Positions 9,160 through 18,377 of a stretch of 64,000 bases of DNA are shown here, in pieces. Numbering within the stretch: position 1 is the first letter of the stretch; the number at the start of each line of letters is the position of its first letter. The DNA is taken from NCBI GenBank assembly GCA_964520905.1, contig CAZFQL010000009.1, forward strand, positions 101,670 through 165,669, given 5' to 3'. A program made the translations under genes and the position numbers. The notes below the pieces were generated by a model. That model searched no databases, was not told the DNA's origin, and saw nothing but the letters and a program-made list of their open reading frames with translations. The DNA comes from JAGVIE01 sp964520905 (GTDB taxonomy: Bacteria > Bacteroidota > Ignavibacteria > UBA10030 > SZUA-254).

Positions 9160-10011
9160 ATGAAGCTTGACGATCAAATCTCAGATTTACAAATACTCAC
9201 TGGAGACTGTCGTAAAATTCTTACGAATCTGACTGCTGAATCTGTCCAGTGTTGCGTTACCTCACCGCCTTACTGGGGTTTACGCGATTACGACAACTCT
9301 TCCCAGATCGGTGCAGAGCAGTCACCAGTTCAATATGTTGAAAACCTTGTAGAAGTATTTTCTGAAGTCCAGCGCGTATTGCGAAATGACGGAACCCTTT
9401 GGTTGAACATTGGTGATGGATATGCCCGCAACGGTGGGACCGGTAAATGTGGACCGAACGCAATAGTTGGCAACACAAAAAAACTTATTCAAAAACGCAA
9501 TTGCAAAGTCCCGAATTGCTGGGGATTGAAAGACAGAGATTTGATGGGATTGCCGTGGCGGGTCGTGTTCGCATTGCAAGCAGATGGATGGGTGTTGAGA
9601 TCAAGAATAACATGGGTCAAGAAAACAGCCATGCCGGAGAGTGTGAAAAACAGGCCGACAAATGCAACCGAGGATGTTTTTCTGTTGTCAAAATCGCCGA
9701 CTTACTATTACAATTCTGAAGCTGTGCGCGAAGCGACTGGTGCTAATTTGCGAAATTGCTGGGTGCTTGGACCGGACACTAGCGGCAATGGGCATCCGGC
9801 AACGTTTCCGCGTGAATTGGCACGGCGATGTATTCTTCTTGGCAGTCGAGCCGGCGACACGATATTAGACCCGTTTAGCGGGTCCGGAACCACAGGTGTG
9901 GTAGCCCAAGAATTAGATCGCAACGCAATTCTCATTGAATTAAACCCTAAATATTCCAAATTCTCAAACAAACGAATAAGTCATGCCAACCAAAAAACCC
10001 TCAGGTTCTAA
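9160..10011 (+). CDS. Site-specific DNA methyltransferase (beta class, probably N4-cytosine)
   Basis: The 283-residue enzyme transfers a methyl group from SAM to a base in a specific site. The catalytic motif IV is TSPPYWGLRDY near residue 32; a Ser/Thr before PPY/W is typical of N4-cytosine methylases. The SAM-binding motif I (DPFSGSGTTGVVA) lies near the C-terminus, giving the beta-class order. The target recognition segment between them contains RSRITWVKK and PTNATEDVFLLSKS. Its end overlaps the next gene by 29 bases. Together they form a compact type II restriction-modification pair. Alternative: an N6-adenine enzyme; specificity cannot be read from sequence. Confidence 0.9.
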   Translation: MKLDDQISDLQILTGDCRKILTNLTAESVQCCVTSPPYWGLRDYDNSSQIGAEQSPVQYVENLVEVFSEVQRVLRNDGTLWLNIGDGYARNGGTGKCGPNAIVGNTKKLIQKRNCKVPNCWGLKDRDLMGLPWRVVFALQADGWVLRSRITWVKKTAMPESVKNRPTNATEDVFLLSKSPTYYYNSEAVREATGANLRNCWVLGPDTSGNGHPATFPRELARRCILLGSRAGDTILDPFSGSGTTGVVAQELDRNAILIELNPKYSKFSNKRISHANQKTLRF

Positions 10012-10570
10012 AGAGCTAATCCTAAACTATTTTCTATCAAATATTGGCAAAGTTTTAGAATCAAAACAAATTCAAAAAGCAAGCGGAGGCGCGGTTGAGT
10101 GGGCACGACGAGTCCGCGAGCTTCGTAATGAGGAAGGGTATCAAATCCTTTCTAACAAAGATCGATCAGACTTAAAGCCAGGTCAATACCTTCTTGAAAC
10201 GGTCGTTCGCGTCCCGGCTTTTAAGCGTGGAATCTCAAAGGAAACGCGCGCTTGGGTTTTAGAACGTAACGGTTATACATGCCAGATGTGCGGTGTCGCA
10301 GCCGGCGATTCAGACCCACTTGGTGGGCCTCGCACCGTCCGTTTGACAATTGGACACATCAAAGATAAATCCAAAGGCGGAGACGATACCCCGCAAAATC
10401 TGCGTGCTATTTGCACGAACTGCAATGAGGGCTTACAAAATACCGCAGTTCCAAAGCCAGACCAGATTTATTTACTTTCGCAAGCACGCCGTGCAACAAT
10501 TAACGACCAGCAAGTTTTGCTTAAATGGTTGCTTAAAAAATTCAAATTGGATGCCATCCCGAAGCCTTAA
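9983..10570 (+). CDS. HNH endonuclease, probable restriction partner
   Basis: A 195-residue protein whose start lies inside the methyltransferase 3' end, so the two are translationally coupled. The N-terminal half looks like a winged-helix DNA-binding region (NYFLSNIGKVLESKQIQKAS, WARRVRELRNEEGYQI). The C-terminal half is an HNH/beta-beta-alpha-metal nuclease: CQMC and CTNC zinc ligands, the catalytic His in IGHIKDKSKGG, and the Asn in PQNLRAIC. This architecture is shared by type II HNH restriction enzymes. The role as cognate nuclease is inferred from overlap with the methylase; a solitary HNH nuclease is the alternative. Confidence 0.85.
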   Translation: MPTKKPSGSKELILNYFLSNIGKVLESKQIQKASGGAVEWARRVRELRNEEGYQILSNKDRSDLKPGQYLLETVVRVPAFKRGISKETRAWVLERNGYTCQMCGVAAGDSDPLGGPRTVRLTIGHIKDKSKGGDDTPQNLRAICTNCNEGLQNTAVPKPDQIYLLSQARRATINDQQVLLKWLLKKFKLDAIPKP

Positions 10571-10706
10571 TTCAAAACGTTAAATAATGTGCTTTCTCTC
10601 ATCGTCCGCTTCGGCGCTGAAATACTAAGAGGCATGACAAAAAAAAGACAAAAGAGAAGAGCGACACAGACAAGAATTACACTATGGTAGCATCCAGGCT
10701 TAAAGA

Positions 10707-10844
10707 ACCCAACACACAAACTAAGCATGGGGCGCAAAGCCGCCCTCGTCTTCGACATATGGCCTGTCTGATGCCTCCGTCGGCACCTACGCTTCGCTCG
10801 CACCATCATGTAGGCAGTCAGGCCACGTCTTGCGTTTGTTAAAC
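10707..10844 (+). repeat. Candidate integron attC-like recombination site
   Basis: Downstream of the HNH gene lies a 138-base imperfect palindrome. Its outer 7-mers are ACCCAAC (10707-10713, fits RYYYAAC) and GTTAAAC (10838-10844, fits GTTRRRY). Next inward, CAAAC (10717-10721) pairs with GTTTG (10834-10838), and TGGCCTGTCTG (10760-10770) pairs with CAGTCAGGCCA (10815-10825) with one mismatch. The order and length fit an attC site at the 3' end of a gene cassette. No integron integrase is in the window and no second convincing attC is seen, so this is a candidate only. Confidence 0.4.
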
Positions 10845-10869
10845 GTTATCTGAAATAATCACAACATAA

Positions 10870-11544
10870 TTACATCTTTCTCATCTCACAAAACACACTT
10901 GATTCATCCACTTCAACAATCTTAGCTTCAACATTAAAGCCAGCCGCCAAATAAAGGAATTGATCGGGGCTAACCGTTGTCGCTGTAAATCCATCCTTAC
11001 TGACAATCATGCCGTTACGAGTTTTCTCATAATCTATTTCGCCTAACAAACCCGCCGCTGATTGTAATCGGAACCACTCGAGCCGGTGATTCCAAAATTT
11101 CTCTGAGTAACTTGAGAATAAAATTTTACCGCCCGGCTTGATTACACGGATGCTTTCTCTTATCAATTCTTTCTGGTCGACATGAAAAGCTGAGATCCCA
11201 TTTTGTATACAGACAACAACATCAAATATATTGTCCGGGAAAGCGAGCTTAATTGCATTCATCTGCAGTAAATGACAATTTGAAATACTGGAAAGCATTT
11301 CTTTCCCCATCAGCAAGCTTTCAAAGGAAGTATCGATGCTGACAACCGATTTGGCAAGTCGGGCAAGCTTAGGCACGATTCGTCCGAAACCACACCCAAG
11401 GTCTAAAACCATATCGCCGCTGCGAATATTCTTCAAGACATGGTTTATTTCCGCTTCAAAGTATTGTTGTACGCGCGGCGGAGCTATTTCGTAAACACGC
11501 TTCAGCCGCTCCGCAGAAAGTTTATCGCTGTAATAGTCGATCAT
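10870..11544 (-). CDS. Class I SAM-dependent methyltransferase
   Basis: A 224-residue Rossmann methyltransferase. Motif I is VLDLGCGFGRIVPKLA, followed by the acidic residue in SVVSIDTS, and the post-I segment IFDVVVCIQNGISAF, consistent with Methyltransf_11/25 enzymes acting on small molecules or lipids. It begins immediately after the stop of the barrel gene upstream (no gap), so the two form one transcription unit. Nothing in the sequence identifies the substrate. Confidence 0.85.
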   Translation of the reverse strand: MIDYYSDKLSAERLKRVYEIAPPRVQQYFEAEINHVLKNIRSGDMVLDLGCGFGRIVPKLARLAKSVVSIDTSFESLLMGKEMLSSISNCHLLQMNAIKLAFPDNIFDVVVCIQNGISAFHVDQKELIRESIRVIKPGGKILFSSYSEKFWNHRLEWFRLQSAAGLLGEIDYEKTRNGMIVSKDGFTATTVSPDQFLYLAAGFNVEAKIVEVDESSVFCEMRKM

Positions 11545-12186
11545 TTATAATTCAATGAGAAGTAATATCTGAACTGAAGTTTCCTTAATATTCAGTTTGT
11601 CGGAAGTATATTCTTTTCCAAAATTGGGACTGTATTGAATTTCCAATCCCACCCCGCGGGCAACCACATCACGTACCATGAAACCGCCGCCAATTGTTAC
11701 ACCATAGGCACCATCGCGAAAATGAGTGTATACACTATACTCATTTAGAACTCGGAGCAAGACATCGAGCCGTGGTCCTGCAAGCAGGTAGAACTCACCG
11801 AACTGCACATCAATTCTTGGTTTCAATAATATTGATAGTGAAAGGTAATCGAGTTCGTTTGCAAATGACATCTTTTCCCCGGTGCCTTCTGGATGTTCTG
11901 GCGTTGTTTCAATAAGTTTAAAGCCAACACCTTTCTGTGTATAATCCACAGACCCTACTACACTCAGGTTTGAAACATCCAATACCTCGATATAAAAGCC
12001 GATATTTGCTCCCCATCGGTAGTAAGTATTAAGATTAATATCTGTCGTATAATCAAAATCCAGTCTTGAAGCAACGGTTCCAATTTTGAGTCCATATGAT
12101 CTCACCTGCCCGGAAGAATCTACAATAAAGATGTATAAGAGCAAGGTAATGAAGATAATACTGAAGAAAATTCTTTTGATTTTCAT
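11545..12186 (-). CDS. Outer-membrane beta-barrel protein (porin/PorT-like)
   Basis: 213 residues with a signal peptide (MKIKRIFFSIIFITLLLYIFIV, cleavage near SSGQ) followed by alternating hydrophobic/polar strands with aromatic girdles (SYGLKIGTVASRLDF, YRWGANIGFYIEV, FYLLAGPRLDVLL) and a terminal strand ending VQILLLIEL. This is the OMP_b-brl pattern common in Bacteroidota. GAGGAG lies just upstream of the start. It is contiguous with the methyltransferase downstream. Role unknown; small T9SS-associated barrels such as PorT are one possibility. Confidence 0.75.
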   Translation of the reverse strand: MKIKRIFFSIIFITLLLYIFIVDSSGQVRSYGLKIGTVASRLDFDYTTDINLNTYYRWGANIGFYIEVLDVSNLSVVGSVDYTQKGVGFKLIETTPEHPEGTGEKMSFANELDYLSLSILLKPRIDVQFGEFYLLAGPRLDVLLRVLNEYSVYTHFRDGAYGVTIGGGFMVRDVVARGVGLEIQYSPNFGKEYTSDKLNIKETSVQILLLIEL

Positions 12187-12230
12187 ATTACACTCCTCTT
12201 TGAATTATTTAATTTTATAAACTGACTAAT

Positions 12231-13745
12231 TTACTTCTCATCTGAAAGAAACTTTTTCAGAACATTATACCACCTCAGATATGTCTCAAGATAGACTTCC
12301 CGTTTCTTCAGGTTCGGCTCGATCACCTTCACCGGTTTTAATCCAACGAATGCTTCATCGAACGAATTATAAATTCCCGCACCTATACCGGCTCCGCGGG
12401 CGGCGCCCTGCGAGCCATCTGTATTGAAGAGAGTTATTTTTGTATTCATAGTTGTTGCAAATGCCTCGCAGAAAACGGGACTAAGAAATAAATTGGAATT
12501 ACCCGCACGCATTTCTTTAATCTCCATCCCAAGCGCCGACATAGTTTCCATTCCATGCTTCAACGCGAAAACGATTCCTTCCTGTCCCGCTCTGAGAATA
12601 TGCGCCTTAGAGTGAATATTCAGATCGAGATTACATATTGAAGCCCCGACAGATTTATTTTCAAGTGTTCTCTCAGCCCCGTTTCCGTATGGAATAACAG
12701 TTAAACCTTCTGAGCCGGCAGGGATCAACTCGGCAAGCCGGTTCATCTGATTATATGTTAGTGTATCACTTCCAAACGTTACAATGTTTTTCTTCAGCCA
12801 ACTGTAAAGAACACCAGTGGCATTCACATCAAGAAGGACTCCGAATCGCGGATCATTTTTCTTGTGATTAACATGAAGAAACGTGTTCACTCGTGACCGT
12901 TCATCTGCAATCGGTTTATCAGTTATTCCGAAAATAACACCCGATGTACCGGCGGTGGCGGCACATTCACCAGGGCGTAAAACATTGAGTGATAAGGCGT
13001 TATTGGGTTGATCGCCTGCACGGTAAGTAACTTTGATGCCGGGTTTCAATTCCAACTCCGAAGCTGCCTTAGGTGTTAGCACACCATGATCATAAAAGTT
13101 TGGAACGACAACAGGGATAATTGACGGCTGAATGTTATACTGTTTTAGAATCATCTCGGCGATTTTCTCATCGACGAAATCCCACAACATTCCTTCCGAA
13201 AGTCCGGAGGGTGTGGTAAGAATTTCACCTGTCATCATCATGCCAATGTATTCGCCTGGCAGTATCATTTTATGAACACGTTTATAGATATCGTATTCGT
13301 TTTCCATCACCCATTTTAGTTTGGATGCGGTAAAGTTTTGGGGGGAATTCAGCAATCGTTGCATGCATATTTCTTCTCCGAGAGATTCGAATGCTTGCCT
13401 GCCAATTTCTTCAGCACGGTTGTCGCACCCGAGAATCGAAGGTCGAAGCACCTCAAGATTTTTATCGACAAGAACCAATCCGTGCATTTGATATGATATG
13501 CCAATAGCGCGGACATCGTCGAGTTTTGAACCGGCTTGTTGTTTTAGAAGTGCGGTTATAAGCTTAACATTTTCCCACCAAACAACGGGATATTGCTCAG
13601 CCCATCCTTGCTCAGGTGTTAAAATTTCGAGTTCATTTTCGGGTGAAACCGCAGAAGCAATCATACTTCCAGTCTCACTTTCAAGAAGTGTTGCTTTGAT
13701 GAACGACTTGCCTATATCGTAACCGAGGAGATAACCGTTATTCAT
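12231..13745 (-). CDS. xylB: FGGY-family carbohydrate kinase, xylulokinase-like
   Basis: 504 residues with both halves of the FGGY actin-like ATPase fold. The N-terminal phosphate loop is LGYDIGKSFIKATLLE, the sugar-binding block contains GISYQMHGLVLVD and LGCDNRAEE, and the catalytic Asp lies in YRAGDQPNNALS. The C-terminal half has ATAGTSGVIFG and MRAGNSNLFLSPVF for ATP. QMHG and the surrounding spacing favour D-xylulose phosphorylation, feeding the pentose-phosphate route that includes the transketolase at 6.7 kb. Related substrates such as ribulose or glycerol cannot be excluded. Intact and monocistronic. Confidence 0.88.
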   Translation of the reverse strand: MNNGYLLGYDIGKSFIKATLLESETGSMIASAVSPENELEILTPEQGWAEQYPVVWWENVKLITALLKQQAGSKLDDVRAIGISYQMHGLVLVDKNLEVLRPSILGCDNRAEEIGRQAFESLGEEICMQRLLNSPQNFTASKLKWVMENEYDIYKRVHKMILPGEYIGMMMTGEILTTPSGLSEGMLWDFVDEKIAEMILKQYNIQPSIIPVVVPNFYDHGVLTPKAASELELKPGIKVTYRAGDQPNNALSLNVLRPGECAATAGTSGVIFGITDKPIADERSRVNTFLHVNHKKNDPRFGVLLDVNATGVLYSWLKKNIVTFGSDTLTYNQMNRLAELIPAGSEGLTVIPYGNGAERTLENKSVGASICNLDLNIHSKAHILRAGQEGIVFALKHGMETMSALGMEIKEMRAGNSNLFLSPVFCEAFATTMNTKITLFNTDGSQGAARGAGIGAGIYNSFDEAFVGLKPVKVIEPNLKKREVYLETYLRWYNVLKKFLSDEK

Positions 13746-13784
13746 TATTAGTTCGTTTTCACCGACATTTTATAATTAATCATT

Positions 13785-13890
13785 GACCATTCTAATTGTC
13801 AATTTCAAACTATCAATTGTTAATTGTTAACCGCCTCACTGTAATAACTGTTGACAAATGACTATTAACCATTGACTATTGATAATTAAG
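13785..13890. repeat. AATTGTTAATTGTCAA-type low-complexity repeat
   Basis: The spacer between xylB and the MocA-like gene is built of short words such as TTGTTAATTGTTAA, AATTGTCAATT, TGACTATTAACCATTGAC and their complements. The same word family recurs at about 18201-18230, 23875-23965, 30677-30700 and, within coding sequence, at 14951-14990. Confidence 0.6.
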
Positions 13891-13891
13891 T

Positions 13892-14497
13892 TTATCCTCT
13901 GTTCAAAATATATTTAGTATAATCTTCCGGTGTGTCGATATTGATCAAAACACTTTCCTCATTTACGGGAACTTCACAAACGTCATCAGCGTGTTTATGA
14001 ACAACCGCCCGTGCGCCGACATCGTGTGGCGCAGATCGAAGTTCATCAAAATATTTCTTATCGAAAATAACAGGATGCCCTCGCTGACCGTTGAATGTCG
14101 GAATAATGATTCCCTTTTTCGATGTCCAGTATTCCTGAAGCAGATCTACAAGTATTGATTGAGAAAGAAGCGGATGATCTACCGGGCAAATCATCGCACC
14201 GTTAATTTCTTCCGGTTCAGTTGAATTTAAATCCAACGCATTTATCCCCTTGATGATAGAAGTAAGTTGCCCTTTTTGCCATTCTTCATTGACGACGATT
14301 TTTCCATCAAACCATGTAAGAGATTTTCGAATTTCTTCCGCCTCTGCGCCAAGCACTATAACAACATCGATAATTCGAGCCGAGTGAAGAACATCAACTA
14401 TGTATTGCAAGAATGTTTTCTCTCCTATTTTCAGGAGAGCTTTAGGACTTCCCATGCGCTGGGAAGAGCCGGCAGCGAGAATAATTCCGGAGATCAT
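13892..14497 (-). CDS. mocA: MobA-like NTP transferase (molybdenum cofactor cytidylyltransferase/MocA-like)
   Basis: 201 residues. The nucleotide-binding signature is at the N-terminus: GIILAAGSSQRMGSPKALLKIG. ICPVDHPLLS near residue 110 carries the metal-binding Asp, and GQRGHPVIF plus DIDTPEDY-like INIDTPEDY near the end complete the MocA/NTP_transf_3 pattern. Such enzymes attach CMP to molybdopterin for xanthine-dehydrogenase-type molybdoenzymes. The XdhC homologue at 20.2 kb fits the same pathway. No molybdoenzyme subunit is present in the window. Confidence 0.85.
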   Translation of the reverse strand: MISGIILAAGSSQRMGSPKALLKIGEKTFLQYIVDVLHSARIIDVVIVLGAEAEEIRKSLTWFDGKIVVNEEWQKGQLTSIIKGINALDLNSTEPEEINGAMICPVDHPLLSQSILVDLLQEYWTSKKGIIIPTFNGQRGHPVIFDKKYFDELRSAPHDVGARAVVHKHADDVCEVPVNEESVLINIDTPEDYTKYILNRG

Positions 14498-14682
14498 AAG
14501 AATTGAGATTGAAGATTAATGTTTCAGGATTCACGTTTCAAGATTTAGATTTAAAGTCGATTAGAATATAACTTGTTGGAGGGTGAAGTGCAAACGGGAA
14601 AAAACGATGGAGGATGAACGCTTTAGGATTCATCCTCCAGGATTCACGCTATAAAAAAAGATTGTAATATGAGAACAAAGAA

Positions 14683-14729
14683 GAACTCCGATTTCTTTTA
14701 GGCATGTTCATAGTGAGAAGTCGGAGTTC
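14683..14729 (-). terminator. Hairpin downstream of the M36 peptidase gene
   Basis: GAACTCCGATTTC (14683-14695) pairs with GAAGTCGGAGTTC (14717-14729) across a 21-base loop. It lies about 40 bases beyond the stop of the minus-strand gene ending at 14772 and is followed in that direction by a T-rich stretch. Confidence 0.6.
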
Positions 14730-14771
14730 CAAATGTGCAAACTCCAAAAAATATTTGAACGAGCTCAATCC

Positions 14772-16775
14772 TTACCTCACAAGTACCATCTTCTTTACAT
14801 TCGTAAACGATCCAGCATGCAACCGGTAGAAATAAACGCCGCTTGGCAAGTTCGATGCATCAAATATAACGGTTTTATATCCCGCTGTTTGCATACCATC
14901 TACAAGCGTAGCAATCTCTTCGCCAAGAACATTGTACACTTTAATCGTTACAAAATTGTCAATTGGTAATTGATAATTGACAATTGTCGATGGGTTGAAT
15001 GGATTTGGTGTATTCTGAGCAAGATTAAACGTCAATGGTAATTGCTTTGTCTGTTCAGGTACATTTTCTTCATAGTAATTTTTTGAAATAGGATCACAAG
15101 GAGGTAATGCTTGAGCAATAATTACAATACCTTCGCTAGTTTCATAATTTAAATAACCCGAATCAGTGATTTTGATTGGTTTCTGAGTAGAACTAGAGAG
15201 TTGTAACCAATATTTAATTTTATTTTCTTTCTTCAAATTCCATTGAATTGTTATTGGATGTATTGCGTTTTCTATTTGGATAGGAACATTTACACTATTT
15301 TTACCTGGGAGGATACTTTCAATAAACTTATTGGAATTGAACCTTGCATTAAATATATCCCCCAAAGGTCGTGGTGGCATTTCATCGTCCGAAAACTTAA
15401 ATTTTCTTGGTCGACCCTCATTTCTGATATACATTGGCTGACTTTTACCAGATGCATCCGATATAATAAATTGATCTAGCTCAGATGTCGTTTTCGTAGG
15501 ATCACAGGGATCTGGTGGCGGTGGAGCACTTTGGGTAGTAAAGCTCCATGGACACGACCAATAGCTTGTTCCGTTATTATTTGTCGCATTCACTCTCCAG
15601 TAATAAGTCGTGGAATATGAAAATGGTCCCACCTGTTTATAAGTTGTCGTTATACTACTTTGATCGAATACAATACCTGTGAAATTTATATCTGACGATA
15701 CCTGTAAACGATATGATGTAGCCCCACTCGATGTATTCCAACTCAAAGTTGGTGATGTGGAGACACCTGTTGCACCGTTACTTGGAGATGCAAGTATTGG
15801 AGCTGATGGTTCGCCGGCAGGTGACGGTGGCGGTGGGGCACAATCACCGGGTTGCTTTGAGGAAGTTGAAAGTGAAGATATTATCATCTGTCCTGCTTGA
15901 TTTGTTTTAATCCAGTAGCTTTTACCTGGCTGCAAAGTAGATGCTTCAACATAAACACTGTCATCAACATTATAAATAAAAAATGGAGTTGTGATAATAT
16001 TCGTTGGTATCGTCGTGATAGTCGAGGTGTTCACAGTAGCTGATACCGCCCCTATCATATTCCATCCTTGAGATAGATTCACAGTCGTGACATATGTTGA
16101 ATTGCCAATATAATTTACTGCTGGTGGACTTGAGCCGAATTTTACCCAATAACCGATACCATTTGCGAGTGTTGATTTTGGTACATATGTTCCTTCGAAT
16201 GCAAAAGCATCTGAAATTGCACTTGGGTAAACTGCTGGTTTGGAAAAATCTGAAACTACTTGTGGAATACTTACCATATTCCAATCAACTATAACGGGGA
16301 GTGATAGTGTAGAAGTCCCTTGAGATATAATAACCGCATCATTATCGTAACATATAACGCGTGCACTTGGATCCACAATCAATGTTCCACCAGATTCTAT
16401 GTAGATCTTTCTTCCGTTATCGATAAATAGATATGCATTAGCAGGCACGCTTACAATAACTCCCGTTTTAATTGTAACATTTCCTTCTACCCATTTTATT
16501 CCTGACCATGTTGTGCTTGTTGTTATATTTCCACTTAATAAATTACTAGGATGAGTATAGTAACCAGATGTCTTTGCGTTGAAAAAACCACGGCTATAAA
16601 AACATCTTCCGATAGACTTCATATGTGAGCTAGCATAGACGTCGCGATCTGCTCGAAACATCGCTTGGACTTGATCAGGTACAATAGCAGTAGGGGTTAC
16701 ATATGAGAATGATGTTAATAATAATGTAGAAGCAACATCCCTTCCCACACCTGATTGATTTTGTATATCCATCAT
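14772..16775 (-). CDS. C-terminal part of a broken M36-type metallopeptidase: linker, fibronectin-like domain, T9SS sorting domain
   Basis: This 667-codon frame continues the M36 gene that begins at 18180. Its first residues (TMMDIQNQSGVGRDVASTLL) are the end of the peptidase domain; I can extend the frame leftwards in the protein (FFPWDGNGETWDGRYLST) as far as a C/G-run at 16885-16892, where one extra base separates it from the upstream frame. After the peptidase come two FlgD/dockerin-like beta repeats (NMVSIPQVVSDFS, GWNMIGAVSA), a fibronectin type III-like domain (about 325-415, PSNGATGVSTSPTLSWN) and a T9SS C-terminal domain (NTPNPFNPSTIV to KKMVLVR). Probably not translated separately: no ribosome site precedes 16775. 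Confidence 0.75.
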   Translation of the reverse strand: MMDIQNQSGVGRDVASTLLLTSFSYVTPTAIVPDQVQAMFRADRDVYASSHMKSIGRCFYSRGFFNAKTSGYYTHPSNLLSGNITTSTTWSGIKWVEGNVTIKTGVIVSVPANAYLFIDNGRKIYIESGGTLIVDPSARVICYDNDAVIISQGTSTLSLPVIVDWNMVSIPQVVSDFSKPAVYPSAISDAFAFEGTYVPKSTLANGIGYWVKFGSSPPAVNYIGNSTYVTTVNLSQGWNMIGAVSATVNTSTITTIPTNIITTPFFIYNVDDSVYVEASTLQPGKSYWIKTNQAGQMIISSLSTSSKQPGDCAPPPPSPAGEPSAPILASPSNGATGVSTSPTLSWNTSSGATSYRLQVSSDINFTGIVFDQSSITTTYKQVGPFSYSTTYYWRVNATNNNGTSYWSCPWSFTTQSAPPPPDPCDPTKTTSELDQFIISDASGKSQPMYIRNEGRPRKFKFSDDEMPPRPLGDIFNARFNSNKFIESILPGKNSVNVPIQIENAIHPITIQWNLKKENKIKYWLQLSSSTQKPIKITDSGYLNYETSEGIVIIAQALPPCDPISKNYYEENVPEQTKQLPLTFNLAQNTPNPFNPSTIVNYQLPIDNFVTIKVYNVLGEEIATLVDGMQTAGYKTVIFDASNLPSGVYFYRLHAGSFTNVKKMVLVR

Positions 16776-17097
16776 CGTGGAAGTCCAAAGTGTCCCAAAA
16801 GTATAGATATTAGTCCAATAAGTTGGGTATTGAGCTGACGTACTTAAGTATCTTCCATCCCAAGTTTCACCGTTTCCATCCCACGGGAAAAACTTTATCG
16901 GGTTGGAAAGAAGAAACGGTACGTCTGTAACTTACAGGTAAAAAATCACCAGTCCCCTCACTAACTCCTCTTACAGGACCATCAATCGGTGCTGCTCCTA
17001 TCCCGCCACTTCCACCTATAAGAACATCATGAAGTGCGTGAGCATATTCATGTAAAATAACATCTTGATCCTCTGCATCGTCAACACAACCATCACC

Positions 17098-18180
17098 CTA
17101 TGAGATATGTTTCGTGCTTGGAGCATACCAAGAATTGTCATATAAATATCCATGAGCATCGAATCGAATATAATCATACCCAAGCCACTTAGGTGAGAAA
17201 CCCAAACCACCAATATATCTGCGTTGTTTGTCAAGAAAATAATAGGCGTTTACCTCTTCAAAGCCAGATTGACTTCGATTGAATTGAAATCCATCTGCAG
17301 TGGAAGATGTCACACAAGCCGTATTGGGCGACTCAATATCCTCAGAACGAGCATATTTACCCTGAATTCTGTAAATCCCACTAATTGGATCGTTCAATTC
17401 ATAGAGTGTAATAATCTTATATGCACCTGCTAAAGCCGGATAATCTTGGTTGTTATTATCCGTCAAAGAAGTATTAGATAAAGCTGAAACAGGATCCGGA
17501 TCAAATACTTTTCCTATACCGTTGACAGATCTGAAACTGATATCTTCAACAGATATAATCTCACCGGTTATCGCATCAACAAACGCCTGCCAATCGCCTC
17601 TCGGATCATGTGAGATGAAGTTCACCTTCCATGCTAAATGATATGTATCGAGCGAATCTTGGAAAACAAAAAGCTCCGTCTTTGGTTGCATGTTAAAGGA
17701 TTTCTCATTTACTTTTATCCGATCTTTGACCGATTTAATAGCGCTCGATGATATAACCGAGGGTTGAGTCGATGGTATAGTAATGTCCGGCATGTATCCG
17801 TTCATTACCATTGTTACCCTATTTTCGTTATTGATACTTACAACTATATCCGATCGAAAAACAGGAAATCCTTTATATTTTTGATTAAAGGAGACATGTG
17901 ATCCAGCGGGGCTTTTCTTTGTCTCACCAAATTCTAAGTCTTGTAGGTCATCCTTCATCTTGAGTAGCTTTTTATTTTCAAGGAGGTACGTTTTAGCGAT
18001 ATTTTCAGGATTCCCTTGATAAATTTTAGAATCGATGTCATAAATTGCTACAGGGATATTTGTTTTCGCATTGATACGCATATTATCCTTGTATATGAAT
18101 TTTTCCTGATTCTGACTAAAAGTAATTGAAGTCAGAACCAAGAATATCATTACCGTAAAGAAAAAATACATTGTTTTCAT
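17098..18180 (-). CDS. N-terminal part of the broken M36 (fungalysin/thermolysin-like) metallopeptidase
   Basis: 360 codons: signal peptide (MKTMYFFFTVMIFLVLTSITF), an FTP-type propeptide (about 30-200, with PepSY-like AFVDAITGEIISVEDI) and the start of the peptidase (EVNAYYFLDKQRRYIGGLGF). The frame stops at TAG (17100-17098) where Tyr or Phe is expected, then reads on in frame as GDGCVDDAEDQDVILHEYAH, so the zinc motif HEYAH lies just beyond the stop. A second lesion, one extra base at 16885-16892, shifts the frame into the piece ending at 14772. The whole gene spans 14772-18180. Either it is a recent pseudogene or both lesions are sequence errors. Confidence 0.75.
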   Translation of the reverse strand: MKTMYFFFTVMIFLVLTSITFSQNQEKFIYKDNMRINAKTNIPVAIYDIDSKIYQGNPENIAKTYLLENKKLLKMKDDLQDLEFGETKKSPAGSHVSFNQKYKGFPVFRSDIVVSINNENRVTMVMNGYMPDITIPSTQPSVISSSAIKSVKDRIKVNEKSFNMQPKTELFVFQDSLDTYHLAWKVNFISHDPRGDWQAFVDAITGEIISVEDISFRSVNGIGKVFDPDPVSALSNTSLTDNNNQDYPALAGAYKIITLYELNDPISGIYRIQGKYARSEDIESPNTACVTSSTADGFQFNRSQSGFEEVNAYYFLDKQRRYIGGLGFSPKWLGYDYIRFDAHGYLYDNSWYAPSTKHIS

Positions 18181-18239
18181 GACTAACTCCTTTTGTTTTG
18201 AATTGTTAATTGTGAATTGTAAATTGATAACTAGAAACA

Positions 18240-18319
18240 GAAAGCCCTCAAAGGATATTCATTCCTTCGATATCGTCTCTTCCAGGAGATTATTGATGGA
18301 TGATGCCTTGGGGGCTTTC
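18240..18319 (-). terminator. Long hairpin between two T9SS genes
   Basis: GAAAGCCCTCAAAGG (18240-18254) and CCTTGGGGGCTTTC (18306-18319) are inverted copies with small mismatches. They lie downstream of the minus-strand gene ending at 18378 and are followed by a T-rich tract. A second small stem, CACCTC...GAGGTG, lies at about 18332-18353. Confidence 0.5.
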
Positions 18320-18377
18320 TCTTATAATACTCACCTCTTCTGTAGAGGAGGTGAACGCTCATGTGGCAAAGTAATCA

